From: Noviluteimonas caseinilytica
Lineage (GTDB): Bacteria > Pseudomonadota > Gammaproteobacteria > Xanthomonadales > Xanthomonadaceae
DNA length: 64,000 nt
Reading direction: 5' to 3'
NCBI RefSeq assembly: GCF_018406605.1
Contig: NZ_AP024545.1
Coordinates: forward strand, 2,232,001-2,296,000
The first letter of the stretch is position 1; each line of letters opens with the position of its first letter. Made by a program: the position numbers and the translations under genes. Of this stretch, positions 1 through 10,274 are shown one piece after another. Under the pieces are notes generated by a model that did not search any database, was not told where the DNA came from, and saw only the letters and a program-made list of their open reading frames with translations.

Positions 1-37
1 CGCGGGTTTTTCGTGGATCAGGCTTGGCGCCCGGCGA

Positions 38-919
<882 letters not shown>

Positions 920-945
920 GGGGGTGTTCCTCTGTTTTGAAATGC

Positions 946-1018
946 CGTCATCCCCGCGAAGGCGGGGATCCAGCGAATGCGGTGGCGGCGTGGACTCCCG
1001 CCTGCGCGGGAGTGACGA
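946..1018. repeat. Paired inverted-repeat intergenic element
   Basis: Two short hairpins stand in tandem, TCCCCGCGAAGGCGGGGA at 951-968 and ACTCCCGCCTGCGCGGGAGT at 994-1013. They are framed by CGTCA and TGACG, so the whole unit is itself an imperfect palindrome. Elements of this form are common between genes in Lysobacter and Xanthomonas relatives and behave as REP/MITE-like repeats. It is the only copy I noticed in this window. It sits in the rpsB-tsf spacer and would be transcribed into the message. Confidence 0.75.
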
Positions 1019-1027
1019 GCCAGGATG

Positions 1028-1055
1028 TGCGGCCGCGCATGCTTGCGCGGCCGCA
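1028..1055 (-). promoter_or_regulatory. GC-rich hairpin between rpsB and tsf
   Basis: A perfect 12-bp stem (TGCGGCCGCGCA and its complement) closes a 4-base loop just after the rpsB stop codon. No T-run follows, so it is probably not a full intrinsic terminator. It is placed where it could partly attenuate read-through into tsf or protect the rpsB message end. The role is inferred; only the hairpin is directly visible. Confidence 0.55.
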
Positions 1056-1066
1056 TGACGCCGGGA

Positions 1067-1891
1067 TTACTCGGCCTTGGCGGCCGGGGCAGCCGGCTTG
1101 CGCGGCGGGGCCTTCTTGGCCGGGGCGCGGCGCGGGCCCTTCTTGTCGTCGCCTTCGGCGTTGGCGGCTTCGGCGAAGTCTTCCTCGCGGACGTTGGCGG
1201 CCGACGGCGCGGCGGCCTTGCCTTCGAGCACCGCGTCGGCGGCGGCGCGGGCGTACAGCTGCACGGCGCGGATGGCGTCGTCGTTGCCCGGGATCGCGTA
1301 GTCGACCAGCGCCGGATCGTAGTTGGTGTCGACGACCGCGATGACCGGGATGCCGAGCTTCTTGGCTTCCTTCACGGCGATGTCTTCATGGCCGATGTCG
1401 ATCACGAACAGCGCGTCGGGCAGGCGGTTCATTTCCTTGATGCCGCCCAGCGAGGCTTCCAGCTTGTCGCGCTCGCGGCGCAGGCCCAGCACTTCGTGCT
1501 TGACCAGCTTCTGGAACGTGCCGTCGGTTTCGCCGGCTTCCAGTTCCTTCAGGCGCTGCACGGACTGCTTGACGGTGCGGAAGTTGGTGAGCGTGCCGCC
1601 CAGCCAGCGCTGCGTCATGTACGGCATGCCGCAACGGGTCGCTTCTTCCTTGATCGACTCGCGCGCCGAGCGCTTGGTGCCGACGAACAGGATCGAGCCG
1701 CGCTTCTGCGCGATGGCCGAGATGAAATTCATCGCGTCGGAGAAGAGCGGCATCGTCTTCTCGAGGTTGATGATGTGGATCTTGCCGCGGGCGCCGAAGA
1801 TGTACGGACCCATCTTGGGGTTCCAGTAACGGGTCTGGTGGCCGAAGTGCACGCCGGCCTCCAGCATCTGGCGCATGGTGATCTGGGGCAT
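1067..1891 (-). CDS. rpsB: 30S ribosomal protein S2
   Basis: Small-subunit ribosomal protein S2, 274 residues. The conserved start MPQITMRQMLEAGVHFGHQT fixes the ATG at 1889-1891, and an AGGAG Shine-Dalgarno lies just upstream. The open frame continues 58 codons further upstream without family similarity, so the longer version is rejected. The last 45 or so residues form a Lys/Ala/Pro-rich tail (PRRAPAKKAPPRKPAAPAAK), which makes the protein longer than the 241-residue E. coli S2. It is first gene of the rpsB-tsf operon. Confidence 0.98.
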   Translation of the reverse strand: MPQITMRQMLEAGVHFGHQTRYWNPKMGPYIFGARGKIHIINLEKTMPLFSDAMNFISAIAQKRGSILFVGTKRSARESIKEEATRCGMPYMTQRWLGGTLTNFRTVKQSVQRLKELEAGETDGTFQKLVKHEVLGLRRERDKLEASLGGIKEMNRLPDALFVIDIGHEDIAVKEAKKLGIPVIAVVDTNYDPALVDYAIPGNDDAIRAVQLYARAAADAVLEGKAAAPSAANVREEDFAEAANAEGDDKKGPRRAPAKKAPPRKPAAPAAKAE

Positions 1892-2086
1892 TGCAGGTAA
1901 CTCCTGAAAGGGAACCGGCCGCCGACAGTGGGCGGGGAATGGTTCCGGGGTTGGGCCTCCCTGTTCGCTTCCGCCTCCGAACCCCTTGCGAGGCACCCCG
2001 GAGCGGGCTGTTGCGACAGGTGTGGATTCGAGGGTGACGCCCCTCGTGGGCGGATCGGAGGGCACGAAGCCCTGCGAAGCCGCGGG

Positions 2087-2116
2087 ATTCTAGTCGCCCG
2101 TGGGGGTCCGGGGCAA
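2087..2116 (-). promoter_or_regulatory. Candidate rpsB promoter
   Basis: Reading the minus strand, TTGCCC (2111-2116) and TAGAAT (2087-2092) are separated by 18 bases. This is a fair match to a housekeeping -35/-10 pair and lies about 195 bases before the rpsB start codon. The long leader between promoter and rpsB would fit translational autoregulation by S2, which is known in other bacteria. The promoter itself is prediction only. Confidence 0.45.
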
Positions 2117-2180
2117 ATCAACGGACCGTTCCGGGATTCCCCGATGGCCGGACCGGGGCCCGGGGGGCGATAATCGCCGC

Positions 2181-2957
2181 ATGTCGATCACCATCAAGTC
2201 CCCCGCGGACATCGAAAAGATGCGCGTCGCCGGCCGCCTGGCCGCCGAGGTCCTGCAAGTCGTGGCCCCGTACGTGAAGCCGGGGGCCACCACCGCCGAA
2301 CTGGACCGCATCTGCCACGACCACATCGTCAACGTGCAGCAGGCCATCCCGGCCAACGTCGGTTACCGGGGCTTCCCGGCCACCGTCTGCACGTCCGTCA
2401 ACAACGTGATCTGCCACGGCATCCCCAGCGAATCCAAGGTCCTGAAGGACGGCGACATCGTCAACATCGATGTCACGGTCATCAAGGACGGCTGGCACGG
2501 GGACACCTCGCGCATGTATTTCGTGGGCACCCCGTCGATCATGGCCAAGCGGCTGGTGGACACCACCCGCGAGGCGATGTTCAACGCCATCCGCATCGTC
2601 CGGCCCGGCGCCACGCTGGGCGACATCGGCGCGGCCATCCAGGCGATCGCCGACCGCGAACGCTTCACCGTCGTGCAGGAGTACTGCGGCCACGGCATCG
2701 GGCAGGTCTACCACGAGGATCCGCAGGTGCTGCACTACGGCCGCGCCGGGCAGGGCCTCGTGCTGAAGGAAGGCATGACCTTCACGATCGAACCGATGAT
2801 CAACGAGGGCAAGCGCTACACCAAGCTGCTGCCCGATGGCTGGACCGTCGTCACCAAGGACCGCTCGCTGTCCGCGCAGTGGGAACACACCGTGGCGGTC
2901 ACCGCCGACGGCGTCGAGATCCTCACCCGCGTCCCCGGCGACGACAACGCCCTGTGA
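2181..2957 (+). CDS. map: Methionine aminopeptidase, type I
   Basis: Removes the initiator methionine from nascent proteins; a di-metal enzyme of peptidase family M24A. The protein of 258 residues begins MSITIKSPADIEKMRVAGRL, which sets the start at 2181 rather than at the upstream in-frame ATG. Metal ligands are visible in the conserved blocks (DIVNIDVTVIKDGWHGDTSR, YCGHGIGQVYHEDPQV, FTIEPMINEG). It is transcribed divergently from rpsB, as in many gammaproteobacteria. Its TGA overlaps the GTG start of glnD, so the two are probably translationally coupled. Confidence 0.97.
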   Translation: MSITIKSPADIEKMRVAGRLAAEVLQVVAPYVKPGATTAELDRICHDHIVNVQQAIPANVGYRGFPATVCTSVNNVICHGIPSESKVLKDGDIVNIDVTVIKDGWHGDTSRMYFVGTPSIMAKRLVDTTREAMFNAIRIVRPGATLGDIGAAIQAIADRERFTVVQEYCGHGIGQVYHEDPQVLHYGRAGQGLVLKEGMTFTIEPMINEGKRYTKLLPDGWTVVTKDRSLSAQWEHTVAVTADGVEILTRVPGDDNAL

Positions 2958-5596
2958 CCGACGGCGCCGCCGCCAACGTCCCGGCGGCGGGGTCGCCGCC
3001 CACCGCGCCCGACACCGCCTGGGCCAGCGACGCCCGCGCGCGCCTGGCGCAGGCCGACGCCGACGGTGCCGCGCGCTTCGACCGCAACGACGACATCGAC
3101 GCACTGCTGCGCGCCCGCGCAGTGGCCGTCGACACGCTGGTGCGCGAAGCCTGGGCGCATTGCCTGCCCGCGGATGCGCCGCTCGCGTTGTTCGCCGTCG
3201 GCGGCTATGGCCGCGGCGAGTTGTATCCGCAATCCGACATCGACTTGCTCGTGCTGGCGGAACCCGACGCACAGGCCGCGCACGCCGACGCCCTCGCGCA
3301 ATTCTTCGCGCTGCTATGGGATGCGGGCCTGCCCGTCGGCCACGCCGTGCGTTCGTCCGCCGAATGCACCGCCGCCGCCGCAGCCGACATCACCGTGCTC
3401 ACCGCACTGTCCGAAGCGCGCCCGCTGCGCGCCGACGCCTCCGCGCAACGCGCGCTCGCCGACGCCATCGACGCGCGCCACACGTGGCCGCCGCATGATT
3501 ACTTCGTCGCCAAGCGCGAAGAACAACGCACGCGCCACGCGCGTTTCGGCGACACCGCGGACAACCTCGAGCCGAATCTGAAGGAAGGCCCCGGCGGCCT
3601 GCGCGACATCCAGACGCTGCGCTGGATGGCCCTGCGCGTACTCGGCGCGCGCGATCCGCAGGGCATGATCGCGCTCGGCCAGCTCGGCGCGGACGAATAC
3701 GCCACGCTCGAACGCGAACGCCGCGCGCTCGCACGCCTGCGCTTCGGCCTGCACCTGGTGGCGCAACGTCGCGAAGAACGCCTGCGCTTCGACCACCAGA
3801 AGACGCTCGCCGCGCGCCTGGGCCACGTCGACACGGCGGACAACCTCGCCGTCGAACAGATGATGCAGGGCTTCTATCGCAGCGCCGCGGTAGTGCTGCG
3901 GATCAACGACCGCTTGCTGCAACGCTTCGAGGAACAGCTGGAAGGCGAGGCGGTCGCCGAACCGATCGACGCTGCGTTCGAACTGCGCCGCGGCTACCTC
4001 GCCGCGCGCGATGCGGACTGGCCGGCGCTGGATGCGGCGAGCATCTTCGATCTGTTCGCCACCTGGTCAGCGCAGCCGCGCGTGCGCGGCCTGCATTCGC
4101 GCACGGCGCGCGCGCTGGCCGAAGCGCTGCCCGCGATTCCCGCGTATACCGCCGCCACGCCCGCGTTGCGCGCGAAGTTCGTCGCCTTGCTGCGCGGCCC
4201 GCAGGCGGTGGACACCGTCGCCCGCATGGCGCGCCTCGGCGTGCTCGCGCGTTGGCTTCCGGCGTTCGCGCAGGTGTCCGGGCGCATGCAGTTCGACCTG
4301 TTCCATGTCTTCACCGTCGACCAGCACACGCTCGCCGTCCTCCGCAACATCGCAGGCTTCGCCAGCGGCACGCCGGACGAACGCTTCGCGATCGCGCACG
4401 AGGTGTATCCACGCCTGCGCAAGCCGGAACTGCTGCTGCTCGCCGGCCTCTTCCACGACATCGCGAAGGGGCGGGGCGGCGACCATTCGGAACTCGGCGC
4501 CGTGGATGCACGCGAGTTCTGCAGTGCGCACGGCCTGAGCGACGCCGACACCGACATCGTCGCGTGGCTCGTGCGCAAGCACCTGCTGATGTCGGTCACC
4601 GCGCAGAAGCAGGACATCTCCGACCAGGACGTGATCCACCGCTTCGCGCGCGAGGTGGCCGATCGCGAGCGCCTGGACCTGCTGTACCTGCTGACGTGCG
4701 CGGACATCGCCGGCACCTCGCCGAAACTCTGGAACGCGTGGAAGGATCGCCTGCTCGCGGACCTGCACACCGCCACGCGCCTCGCCCTGCGTCGCGGCCT
4801 GGAAAACCCGGTCGCCGCCGCCGATCGCATCGCCGAAGCCCGCGCCGCCGCCGAAGAAGCCTTGCGCGGTTTCGGCGTGGAAGGCGACGAAGCCAACGCG
4901 CTCTTCGCCACGATGCCGGACGAAACCTTCCTGCGCGGCCGCCCGGACCAGATCGCCTGGCAGGCCGCCGTGTTGCGCGGCGCGCGCGCCGGCACCGCGC
5001 GCGTGAGTGCGCGCACGCTCAACGCGCAGGGCGCCGCACGCATCGGTGCACTCGAAGTGTTCGTGCATTCGCCCGACCGCGATGGCTTGTTCGCCGCGAT
5101 CATCGCCACCCTCGACCGCGCGGGCCTGGCGATCCAGCAGGCGCGCCTGTTCGACGGACCGGACGGCCACGTGTTCGACACGTTCGAAGTGCTGCCCGCC
5201 GAAGGCCAGCGCACCGTGGCGGCGGAGGACGTCGAGCGTCGCCTGTCCACCGCGCTCGCCGCGCCGGACCTCGACACCATCAAGCCCGCGCGCCGCAACC
5301 AGCCGCGGCACCTGCGGCATTTCCGCATCGCGCCGCAGGTGGAATTCGCCGACGCCGCCGATGGCCGCACCTTGCTGAGCCTGGTGTGCACCGATCGCCC
5401 CGGCCTGCTGGCCGACGTCACGCAAGTCTTCCGTGCGCAGCGCCTGCGCGTGCACGATGCCCGCATCGCGACCTTCGGCGCCCGCGCCGAGGACGTGTTC
5501 AAGCTGACCGACGAGCGCGACCACGCGCTCGATCCCGCGCACCGCGAATCTCTGCGTGCTGCGTTGATCGCCTGTTTCGAAGGAGACTCACGATGA
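2954..5596 (+). CDS. glnD: Bifunctional uridylyltransferase/uridylyl-removing enzyme (PII)
   Basis: Nitrogen-status sensor that uridylylates and deuridylylates PII proteins in response to glutamine. The domain order is complete in 880 residues: a nucleotidyltransferase domain (GGYGRGELYPQSDID, about residues 83-97), a GlnE-like linker, an HD domain (LAGLFHDIAKGRGGDHSELGA, about residues 495-520) and two C-terminal ACT domains. The first ACT domain starts around GALEVFVHSPDRDGLFA and the second around LLSLVCTDRPGLLADVTQVF. The GTG at 2954 overlaps the map stop; no separate ribosome site is seen. The N-terminal 25 residues are low in complexity. The ATGA overlap with dapD continues the coupling. 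Confidence 0.97.
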   Translation: MTDGAAANVPAAGSPPTAPDTAWASDARARLAQADADGAARFDRNDDIDALLRARAVAVDTLVREAWAHCLPADAPLALFAVGGYGRGELYPQSDIDLLVLAEPDAQAAHADALAQFFALLWDAGLPVGHAVRSSAECTAAAAADITVLTALSEARPLRADASAQRALADAIDARHTWPPHDYFVAKREEQRTRHARFGDTADNLEPNLKEGPGGLRDIQTLRWMALRVLGARDPQGMIALGQLGADEYATLERERRALARLRFGLHLVAQRREERLRFDHQKTLAARLGHVDTADNLAVEQMMQGFYRSAAVVLRINDRLLQRFEEQLEGEAVAEPIDAAFELRRGYLAARDADWPALDAASIFDLFATWSAQPRVRGLHSRTARALAEALPAIPAYTAATPALRAKFVALLRGPQAVDTVARMARLGVLARWLPAFAQVSGRMQFDLFHVFTVDQHTLAVLRNIAGFASGTPDERFAIAHEVYPRLRKPELLLLAGLFHDIAKGRGGDHSELGAVDAREFCSAHGLSDADTDIVAWLVRKHLLMSVTAQKQDISDQDVIHRFAREVADRERLDLLYLLTCADIAGTSPKLWNAWKDRLLADLHTATRLALRRGLENPVAAADRIAEARAAAEEALRGFGVEGDEANALFATMPDETFLRGRPDQIAWQAAVLRGARAGTARVSARTLNAQGAARIGALEVFVHSPDRDGLFAAIIATLDRAGLAIQQARLFDGPDGHVFDTFEVLPAEGQRTVAAEDVERRLSTALAAPDLDTIKPARRNQPRHLRHFRIAPQVEFADAADGRTLLSLVCTDRPGLLADVTQVFRAQRLRVHDARIATFGARAEDVFKLTDERDHALDPAHRESLRAALIACFEGDSR

Positions 5597-6471
5597 GCCC
5601 CCGCAAGACCACCAAGAAGACCGCCACGCAGCCCGCCCCCGGCCTGAGCGTGGAGGAGCTGAAGTTCCACATCGACAGCGCCTGGGAACGCCGCACGATG
5701 CTCACGCCCGAAGAAATCGAATGGGCAACGCGCCCGTCGGTGGAACGCGTGATCGAAGGCATGGAGAGCGGCGAGTTCCGCGTCGCCGAGCCCGACGGCA
5801 AGGGCGGCTGGCAGGTCAACGAATGGCTGAAGAAAGCCGTCCTGCTGTACTTCCGCACGCGCGACATGCAGCTGATGGAAGGCGAACCCTCGCCGTTCTG
5901 GGACAAGGTGCCGCTGCGCTTCACGGGCTTCGGCGAAACGCAGTTCCGCAAGCTCGGCGTGCGCGTGGTGCCGGGCACCGTCGTGCGGCGCGGCACGTAC
6001 CTGGGCAAGGACGTCGTGCTGATGCCGAGCTTCGTCAACATCGGCGCGCACATCGGCGCGGGCACGATGGTGGACACGTGGGCCACGGTGGGTTCGTGCG
6101 CGCAGGTGGGCAAGCATTGCCACATCTCCGGCGGCGCGGGCATCGGCGGCGTGCTGGAACCGCTGCAGGCCTCGCCCACGATCATCGAGGACCATTGCTT
6201 CATCGGTGCGCGTTCGGAAGTGGTGGAAGGCGTCGTCGTCGGCCACCACAGCGTGATCGGCATGGGCGTGTTCATCGGGCAGAGCACGCGCATCTACAAC
6301 CGGGCTACAAAGGAGATCAGCTACGGCTACGTGCCGCCGGGCAGCGTGGTGGTGTCGGGCTCGTTGCCTGCGGCCGACGGGACGCATTCGTTGTATTGCG
6401 CGGTGATCGTGAAGCAGGTCGACGCCAAGACGCGTTCGAAGACCTCGATCAACGACCTGTTGCGCGGCTGA
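5593..6471 (+). CDS. dapD: 2,3,4,5-tetrahydropyridine-2,6-dicarboxylate N-succinyltransferase
   Basis: Succinylates tetrahydrodipicolinate in the succinylase branch of lysine and meso-diaminopimelate synthesis. The 292 residues include an N-terminal helical domain and a left-handed beta-helix of hexapeptide repeats (roughly residues 115-240, with GAHIGAGTMVDTWATVGSCA and GGVLEPLQASPTIIEDHCFI). The first 18 residues are a Lys/Thr/Pro-rich extension. AGGAGA precedes the ATG, which overlaps the glnD stop. Together with dapE two genes on, it supplies peptidoglycan precursor. Confidence 0.97.
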   Translation: MSPRKTTKKTATQPAPGLSVEELKFHIDSAWERRTMLTPEEIEWATRPSVERVIEGMESGEFRVAEPDGKGGWQVNEWLKKAVLLYFRTRDMQLMEGEPSPFWDKVPLRFTGFGETQFRKLGVRVVPGTVVRRGTYLGKDVVLMPSFVNIGAHIGAGTMVDTWATVGSCAQVGKHCHISGGAGIGGVLEPLQASPTIIEDHCFIGARSEVVEGVVVGHHSVIGMGVFIGQSTRIYNRATKEISYGYVPPGSVVVSGSLPAADGTHSLYCAVIVKQVDAKTRSKTSINDLLRG

Positions 6472-6473
6472 GC

Positions 6474-6833
6474 ATGACGACTCTCTACGGCCTGTCGAAC
6501 TGCGACACCTGCAAGAAAGCCCGCAACTGGCTGACACGCTTCGGCGTGGCGCATGACTTCGTCGACTATCGCGACGTGCGCCAGCCCGCCGCCACGCTCG
6601 CCGACTGGGCGAAGCAGGCCGGCGGCTGGGATGCCCTGATCAACAAGTCTTCGACCACCTGGCGCACGCTGCCGCCGATGCGCAAGACGCCGGGCAGCGA
6701 TGCGGAGTGGCAGTTGCTGCTGAAGGAATATCCGCAGTTGATCCGTCGCCCCGTCGTCGTCACCGACGACGGCGTGGTGTCGCAGGGGTTCACCGACAAC
6801 GGCTTCAAGGCGCGCTTCGGAGTTCACAAGTGA
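6474..6833 (+). CDS. Spx/MgsR-type ArsC-family reductase (YffB-like)
   Basis: A 119-residue thioredoxin-fold protein of the ArsC/Spx family. CDTCKKAR near the N terminus (NCDTCKKARNWL) gives the CxxC-type active-site motif of YffB rather than a classical arsenate reductase. The C terminus carries the expected RRPVVVTDDGVVSQGF block. It is two bases after dapD and its stop overlaps the dapE start, an arrangement found in many gammaproteobacteria. The physiological substrate is unknown; a role in thiol chemistry is family knowledge. Confidence 0.88.
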   Translation: MTTLYGLSNCDTCKKARNWLTRFGVAHDFVDYRDVRQPAATLADWAKQAGGWDALINKSSTTWRTLPPMRKTPGSDAEWQLLLKEYPQLIRRPVVVTDDGVVSQGFTDNGFKARFGVHK

Positions 6834-7957
6834 GCGACGTCCTCGCGTTGACCAAGGCGCTCATCGAACGCCCGTCGATCACGCCCGACGATGCCGGCTG
6901 CCAGCCGCTCATCGCCAGCCGCCTGCAGAAGGCGGGCTTTGCGTGCGAATCGCTGCGCTTCGGCGACGTCGACAACCTGTGGGCGACGCATGGCAGCGGC
7001 GGTCCGGTACTCGTGCTGCTCGGGCATACGGATGTGGTGCCGCCGGGTCCCGTCGAAACGTGGAAGAGCGACCCGTTCGTCCCGACCCAACGCGATGGCG
7101 TGCTGTACGGCCGCGGCGCCGCCGACATGAAGGGCAGCGTCGCCGCCTTCGTCGTGGCGCTCGAACAATTCGTCGCCGCGCATCCGCAACACCGAGGCAC
7201 CGTCGCGTTGCTGGTGACCTCGGACGAAGAGGGCGACGCGATCCACGGTGTGCGCCGCGTCGCCGACGTCTTCCGCGCGCGCGGGCAAGCGATCGACTGG
7301 TGCATCACCGGCGAGCCGTCGTCGAAGGCGAAGCTCGGCGACCTGCTGCGCGTGGGCCGTCGCGGCACGTTGTCCGCGACCATGACCGTGCGCGGCATCC
7401 AGGGCCACGTGGCGTATCCGGAGAAGGCGCGCAATCCGATCCACCTCGCGCTGCCCGCGTTCGCCGAACTGGTCGCGCGCCGGTGGGACGACGGCTTCGA
7501 AACCTTCCCGCCCACCAGCCTGCAGATCAGCAACATCCACGCAGGCACCGGCGCGAACAACGTGATTCCCGGCGAACTGCAGGTGCTGTTCAACCTGCGC
7601 TTCAACCCGCACTGGTCCGCCGAACGGCTGGAAGGCGAGTGCGATGCGATCTTCCGCAAGCACGCGCTCGACTACGCGATCCACTGGCACCGCGGCGGCG
7701 AACCGTTCCACACGCCGGAAGGCCCGCTCCGCGAGGCCGCGCGCGCAACGCTGACCGCGATCGCCGGCGCGCCGCCGGAGGAAAGCACCGGCGGTGGCAC
7801 GTCGGATGCGCGGTTCATCGCGCCGCTGGGCGCGCAGTGCGTGGAGATCGGTCCGGTGAACGCGACGATCCACAAGGTCGACGAGTGCGTGTCGATCGCG
7901 GACCTCGACGCGCTGCCGGGCGTGTATCTCGATTTGATGCGGCGGTTGCTGGCCTAG
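6830..7957 (+). CDS. dapE: Succinyl-diaminopimelate desuccinylase
   Basis: Di-zinc peptidase of family M20 that hydrolyses N-succinyl-LL-diaminopimelate, two steps after DapD. It has 375 residues. The metal-binding blocks are clear: LLGHTDVVPPG, GRGAADMKGSVAA, TSDEEGDA and the C-terminal GGGTSDARF and IHKVDE. The GTG at 6830 is chosen because GGAG lies eight bases upstream and the protein then begins SDVLALTKALIERPSITP like its relatives. Its stop (CTAG) is shared with the convergent acylase gene. Confidence 0.97.
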   Translation: MSDVLALTKALIERPSITPDDAGCQPLIASRLQKAGFACESLRFGDVDNLWATHGSGGPVLVLLGHTDVVPPGPVETWKSDPFVPTQRDGVLYGRGAADMKGSVAAFVVALEQFVAAHPQHRGTVALLVTSDEEGDAIHGVRRVADVFRARGQAIDWCITGEPSSKAKLGDLLRVGRRGTLSATMTVRGIQGHVAYPEKARNPIHLALPAFAELVARRWDDGFETFPPTSLQISNIHAGTGANNVIPGELQVLFNLRFNPHWSAERLEGECDAIFRKHALDYAIHWHRGGEPFHTPEGPLREAARATLTAIAGAPPEESTGGGTSDARFIAPLGAQCVEIGPVNATIHKVDECVSIADLDALPGVYLDLMRRLLA

Positions 7958-10251
7958 CGCGCGGGCTCCAGCGTCATCGTGTGCTGTGCGGGGCCGGGCA
8001 GGAACGGCGTCGCGCGCCCGTGCACCCAATCCTCGTGGCCTGCGCCCCAGTAGGGCGACAGCGGATGCCCGCTCTGTCCGCCGGGCATGTGCAGGATCCC
8101 GTCGGCCTCGCGGCCGGGCGCGACCACCATGCGTTCGGATGCGCCATTCTCCGGCGACTGCACGCGCGGCATCCCGCCATCGCCGGGCAGCGGTTCGAAC
8201 GGCATGCACAGCTGCGCCTTCGCGAAGGTGAGCACGCGCGCGAGCGGATGGCAGATGCGGGCGGTGTTGTGTTCGCCCCAAGTGCGCTTTGCGAGCGGCG
8301 ATGCGAGATCGCCGCGGACTTCGCGGGCGGCTTCCTCGAACAGCGCGTCCCACGTGGCATAGCGTCGCGGCAACAGGTTCGCCGGGCGTTGCGTCACCAA
8401 CGGCCAGGCGACGCCTTCGAACTGCGGCAACGCGGGCATCTCGAAGGCAGCGCCCATCCGTGCCTGCGCCGGCGCGAGCAAGCCGTCGGCCAGGCGCTTG
8501 TGCACCGCGAGGCGCCATTCGCGCACGATGCGGTAGCTGGTCGAATCGACGGATGCGCGGCCTTCCCAGTGCGACGCCGCCTGCGCGAGCGCGGTCAAGG
8601 CCGGCGATCCCGCGCGCGCCGCTTCGTCGCGCAGCAACTTCCACCAACGCGCCTGCATCACCGCGCGATCGTCAAGCTGGATCGCAAGGAGCGCGCGTTC
8701 GTCGAAGGTCTCGTGCGCGAAGAGGTCGTCGCGAATCTGGTGCGCCCGCGCGCCCAACACGTAGCCGCCGTTCCCCAACCGTGGATCGTCGGAAACGCGG
8801 CTGTTCGCGGTCCACAGGCGGCCGGAGGCGGGCCGGACGATGCGCGGTGCATTGTCGGTGCGCAGTGCCCACGCCGCGCACGTCGTCGTCGGCCGCGACG
8901 CATCGCACGACGCATTGCGCGCCGGCAGCGGGCCGAGGATGCGCCACGCGATGTCGCGCGAATCCACGACCAGCAGGTTCTGCGCGGGGATCGCCATGCG
9001 ATCGGCGCGTTGCAATGCATCCTCGACGTCGCGCGCGTAGACCATGTCGATGAACGCCATGCGCAGCGCGCCGGGGCGTTGGGCGGCCCACCGCAAGGCG
9101 AGTGCCTTGCCGCGTGCGTGGGCGAGGATCGGGCCCCACGTCGTTTCGTCGATGTCGAGCGCGACGTCGGGGGCACCCGCGACTCGGATCGCTTCGCGCA
9201 CGCGATGCGCCTTGCGTGCGTCCACGATCGCCCAGTCCGCGGTATCGACATAGCCGTTGGTGAACCCCCACGCGACGTGCCGGTTGCTGCCTGCCACCAC
9301 CGCCGGCATGCCTGGCAGGGTGACGCCGCCAACGTCCACCTGGCCGCCCGGCACGCGCGCATCGCGCCAACGCAGTTGCGCACGGAACCAGATGTTGGGC
9401 GCGCGCAGCGCCAGGTGCATGTCGTCGGCGAGGATCGCGCGACCGTCGCGCGTGCGCGTGCCGTCGACCGCGAAGTTGTTGCTGCCGACTTCCACGGGTT
9501 GCGGCAAGGCAGGGATGTCGTTCGATGCCAGCATCGGCAGCTTGCGCAGGCTGACCGCATCGGCCGTCGGCAACACCGCATCGCCGCGCGACGCCCCCGA
9601 GAGCGGCGCATCCCAGCTCGACCCATCGTGCGACAGCAGCGCGAACAGCGCCGGCGGCAGGTGCGGCTGCAGCTTCCACATCGCGAGTTCGCGCGCGTTC
9701 GACGCATCCTGCAGGTCGAAGTACATCGCAAAGCCCACCAGCGGCGTGTCCTCCACCGCCCACGACCGCGGCTGCTGCCGCAGCAACAGGTAGGGCCAGG
9801 GCCGCACGCGCAAGGCGCCGACGCCCGCATTCACGCCATCGACGTAGGCCTGCACCACCGCGCGCTTGTCGCCGAGGATGCCGTCGAGATCCGCCCGCAC
9901 GCGCGCGCGCAACCGATGCACGCGGTGTTCGCGATCGCGCGACACCGCCTTGGGTCCGAACAGTTCGGCAAGTTCTCCCGCGGCTGTGCGCCGCAGCAGG
10001 TCCATCTCGAAGAAGCGCTCCTGGCCGTGGACGTAGCCGAGTGCGCGCATCGCATCCAGTTCGTTGGCCGCCTCGATCGTGACCACGCCGCGCGCGTCAC
10101 GCGCCACGTGCACCGGCGCGGACAAGCCCGGCACCGCGACGTCGCCCTCCAGCCGGGGAAGGCTGCCGCGAAGCAGCAACCACGCGGTCAACGCGAGCAA
10201 CACCACGAGCGCCAGCAGCGCCAACGCACTCCGCAGGATCCAGCGCCGCAT
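7954..10251 (-). CDS. Penicillin acylase family protein (Ntn hydrolase, S45)
   Basis: Precursor of a two-chain N-terminal-nucleophile amidohydrolase, 765 residues. A hydrophobic N-terminal segment (about residues 7-27) would send it to the membrane or periplasm. The alpha chain has the family pattern ALGYVHGQERFFEMDLLRR. The autocleavage site with nucleophile Ser257 lies in VEVGSNNFAVDG, which begins the beta chain; the GGYVDTADW-type and NWV-type blocks follow. The substrate is unknown: relatives include acyl-homoserine-lactone acylases and beta-lactam acylases. The start ATG (10249-10251) is the one followed directly by the signal-like segment. Confidence 0.9.
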   Translation of the reverse strand: MRRWILRSALALLALVVLLALTAWLLLRGSLPRLEGDVAVPGLSAPVHVARDARGVVTIEAANELDAMRALGYVHGQERFFEMDLLRRTAAGELAELFGPKAVSRDREHRVHRLRARVRADLDGILGDKRAVVQAYVDGVNAGVGALRVRPWPYLLLRQQPRSWAVEDTPLVGFAMYFDLQDASNARELAMWKLQPHLPPALFALLSHDGSSWDAPLSGASRGDAVLPTADAVSLRKLPMLASNDIPALPQPVEVGSNNFAVDGTRTRDGRAILADDMHLALRAPNIWFRAQLRWRDARVPGGQVDVGGVTLPGMPAVVAGSNRHVAWGFTNGYVDTADWAIVDARKAHRVREAIRVAGAPDVALDIDETTWGPILAHARGKALALRWAAQRPGALRMAFIDMVYARDVEDALQRADRMAIPAQNLLVVDSRDIAWRILGPLPARNASCDASRPTTTCAAWALRTDNAPRIVRPASGRLWTANSRVSDDPRLGNGGYVLGARAHQIRDDLFAHETFDERALLAIQLDDRAVMQARWWKLLRDEAARAGSPALTALAQAASHWEGRASVDSTSYRIVREWRLAVHKRLADGLLAPAQARMGAAFEMPALPQFEGVAWPLVTQRPANLLPRRYATWDALFEEAAREVRGDLASPLAKRTWGEHNTARICHPLARVLTFAKAQLCMPFEPLPGDGGMPRVQSPENGASERMVVAPGREADGILHMPGGQSGHPLSPYWGAGHEDWVHGRATPFLPGPAQHTMTLEPAR

Positions 10252-10274
10252 TCCTTGCCCCCGGGGTTGTTCGA

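Noticed and set aside
1067..2065. Longer 332-residue version of S2
   Set aside because: The extra 58 residues have no family match and lack a ribosome site; the ATG at 1889-1891 has one.
3994..6537. 847-codon frame on the minus strand across glnD and dapD
   Set aside because: It overlaps two certain genes and reads as Arg/Ser/Ala-rich shadow sequence.
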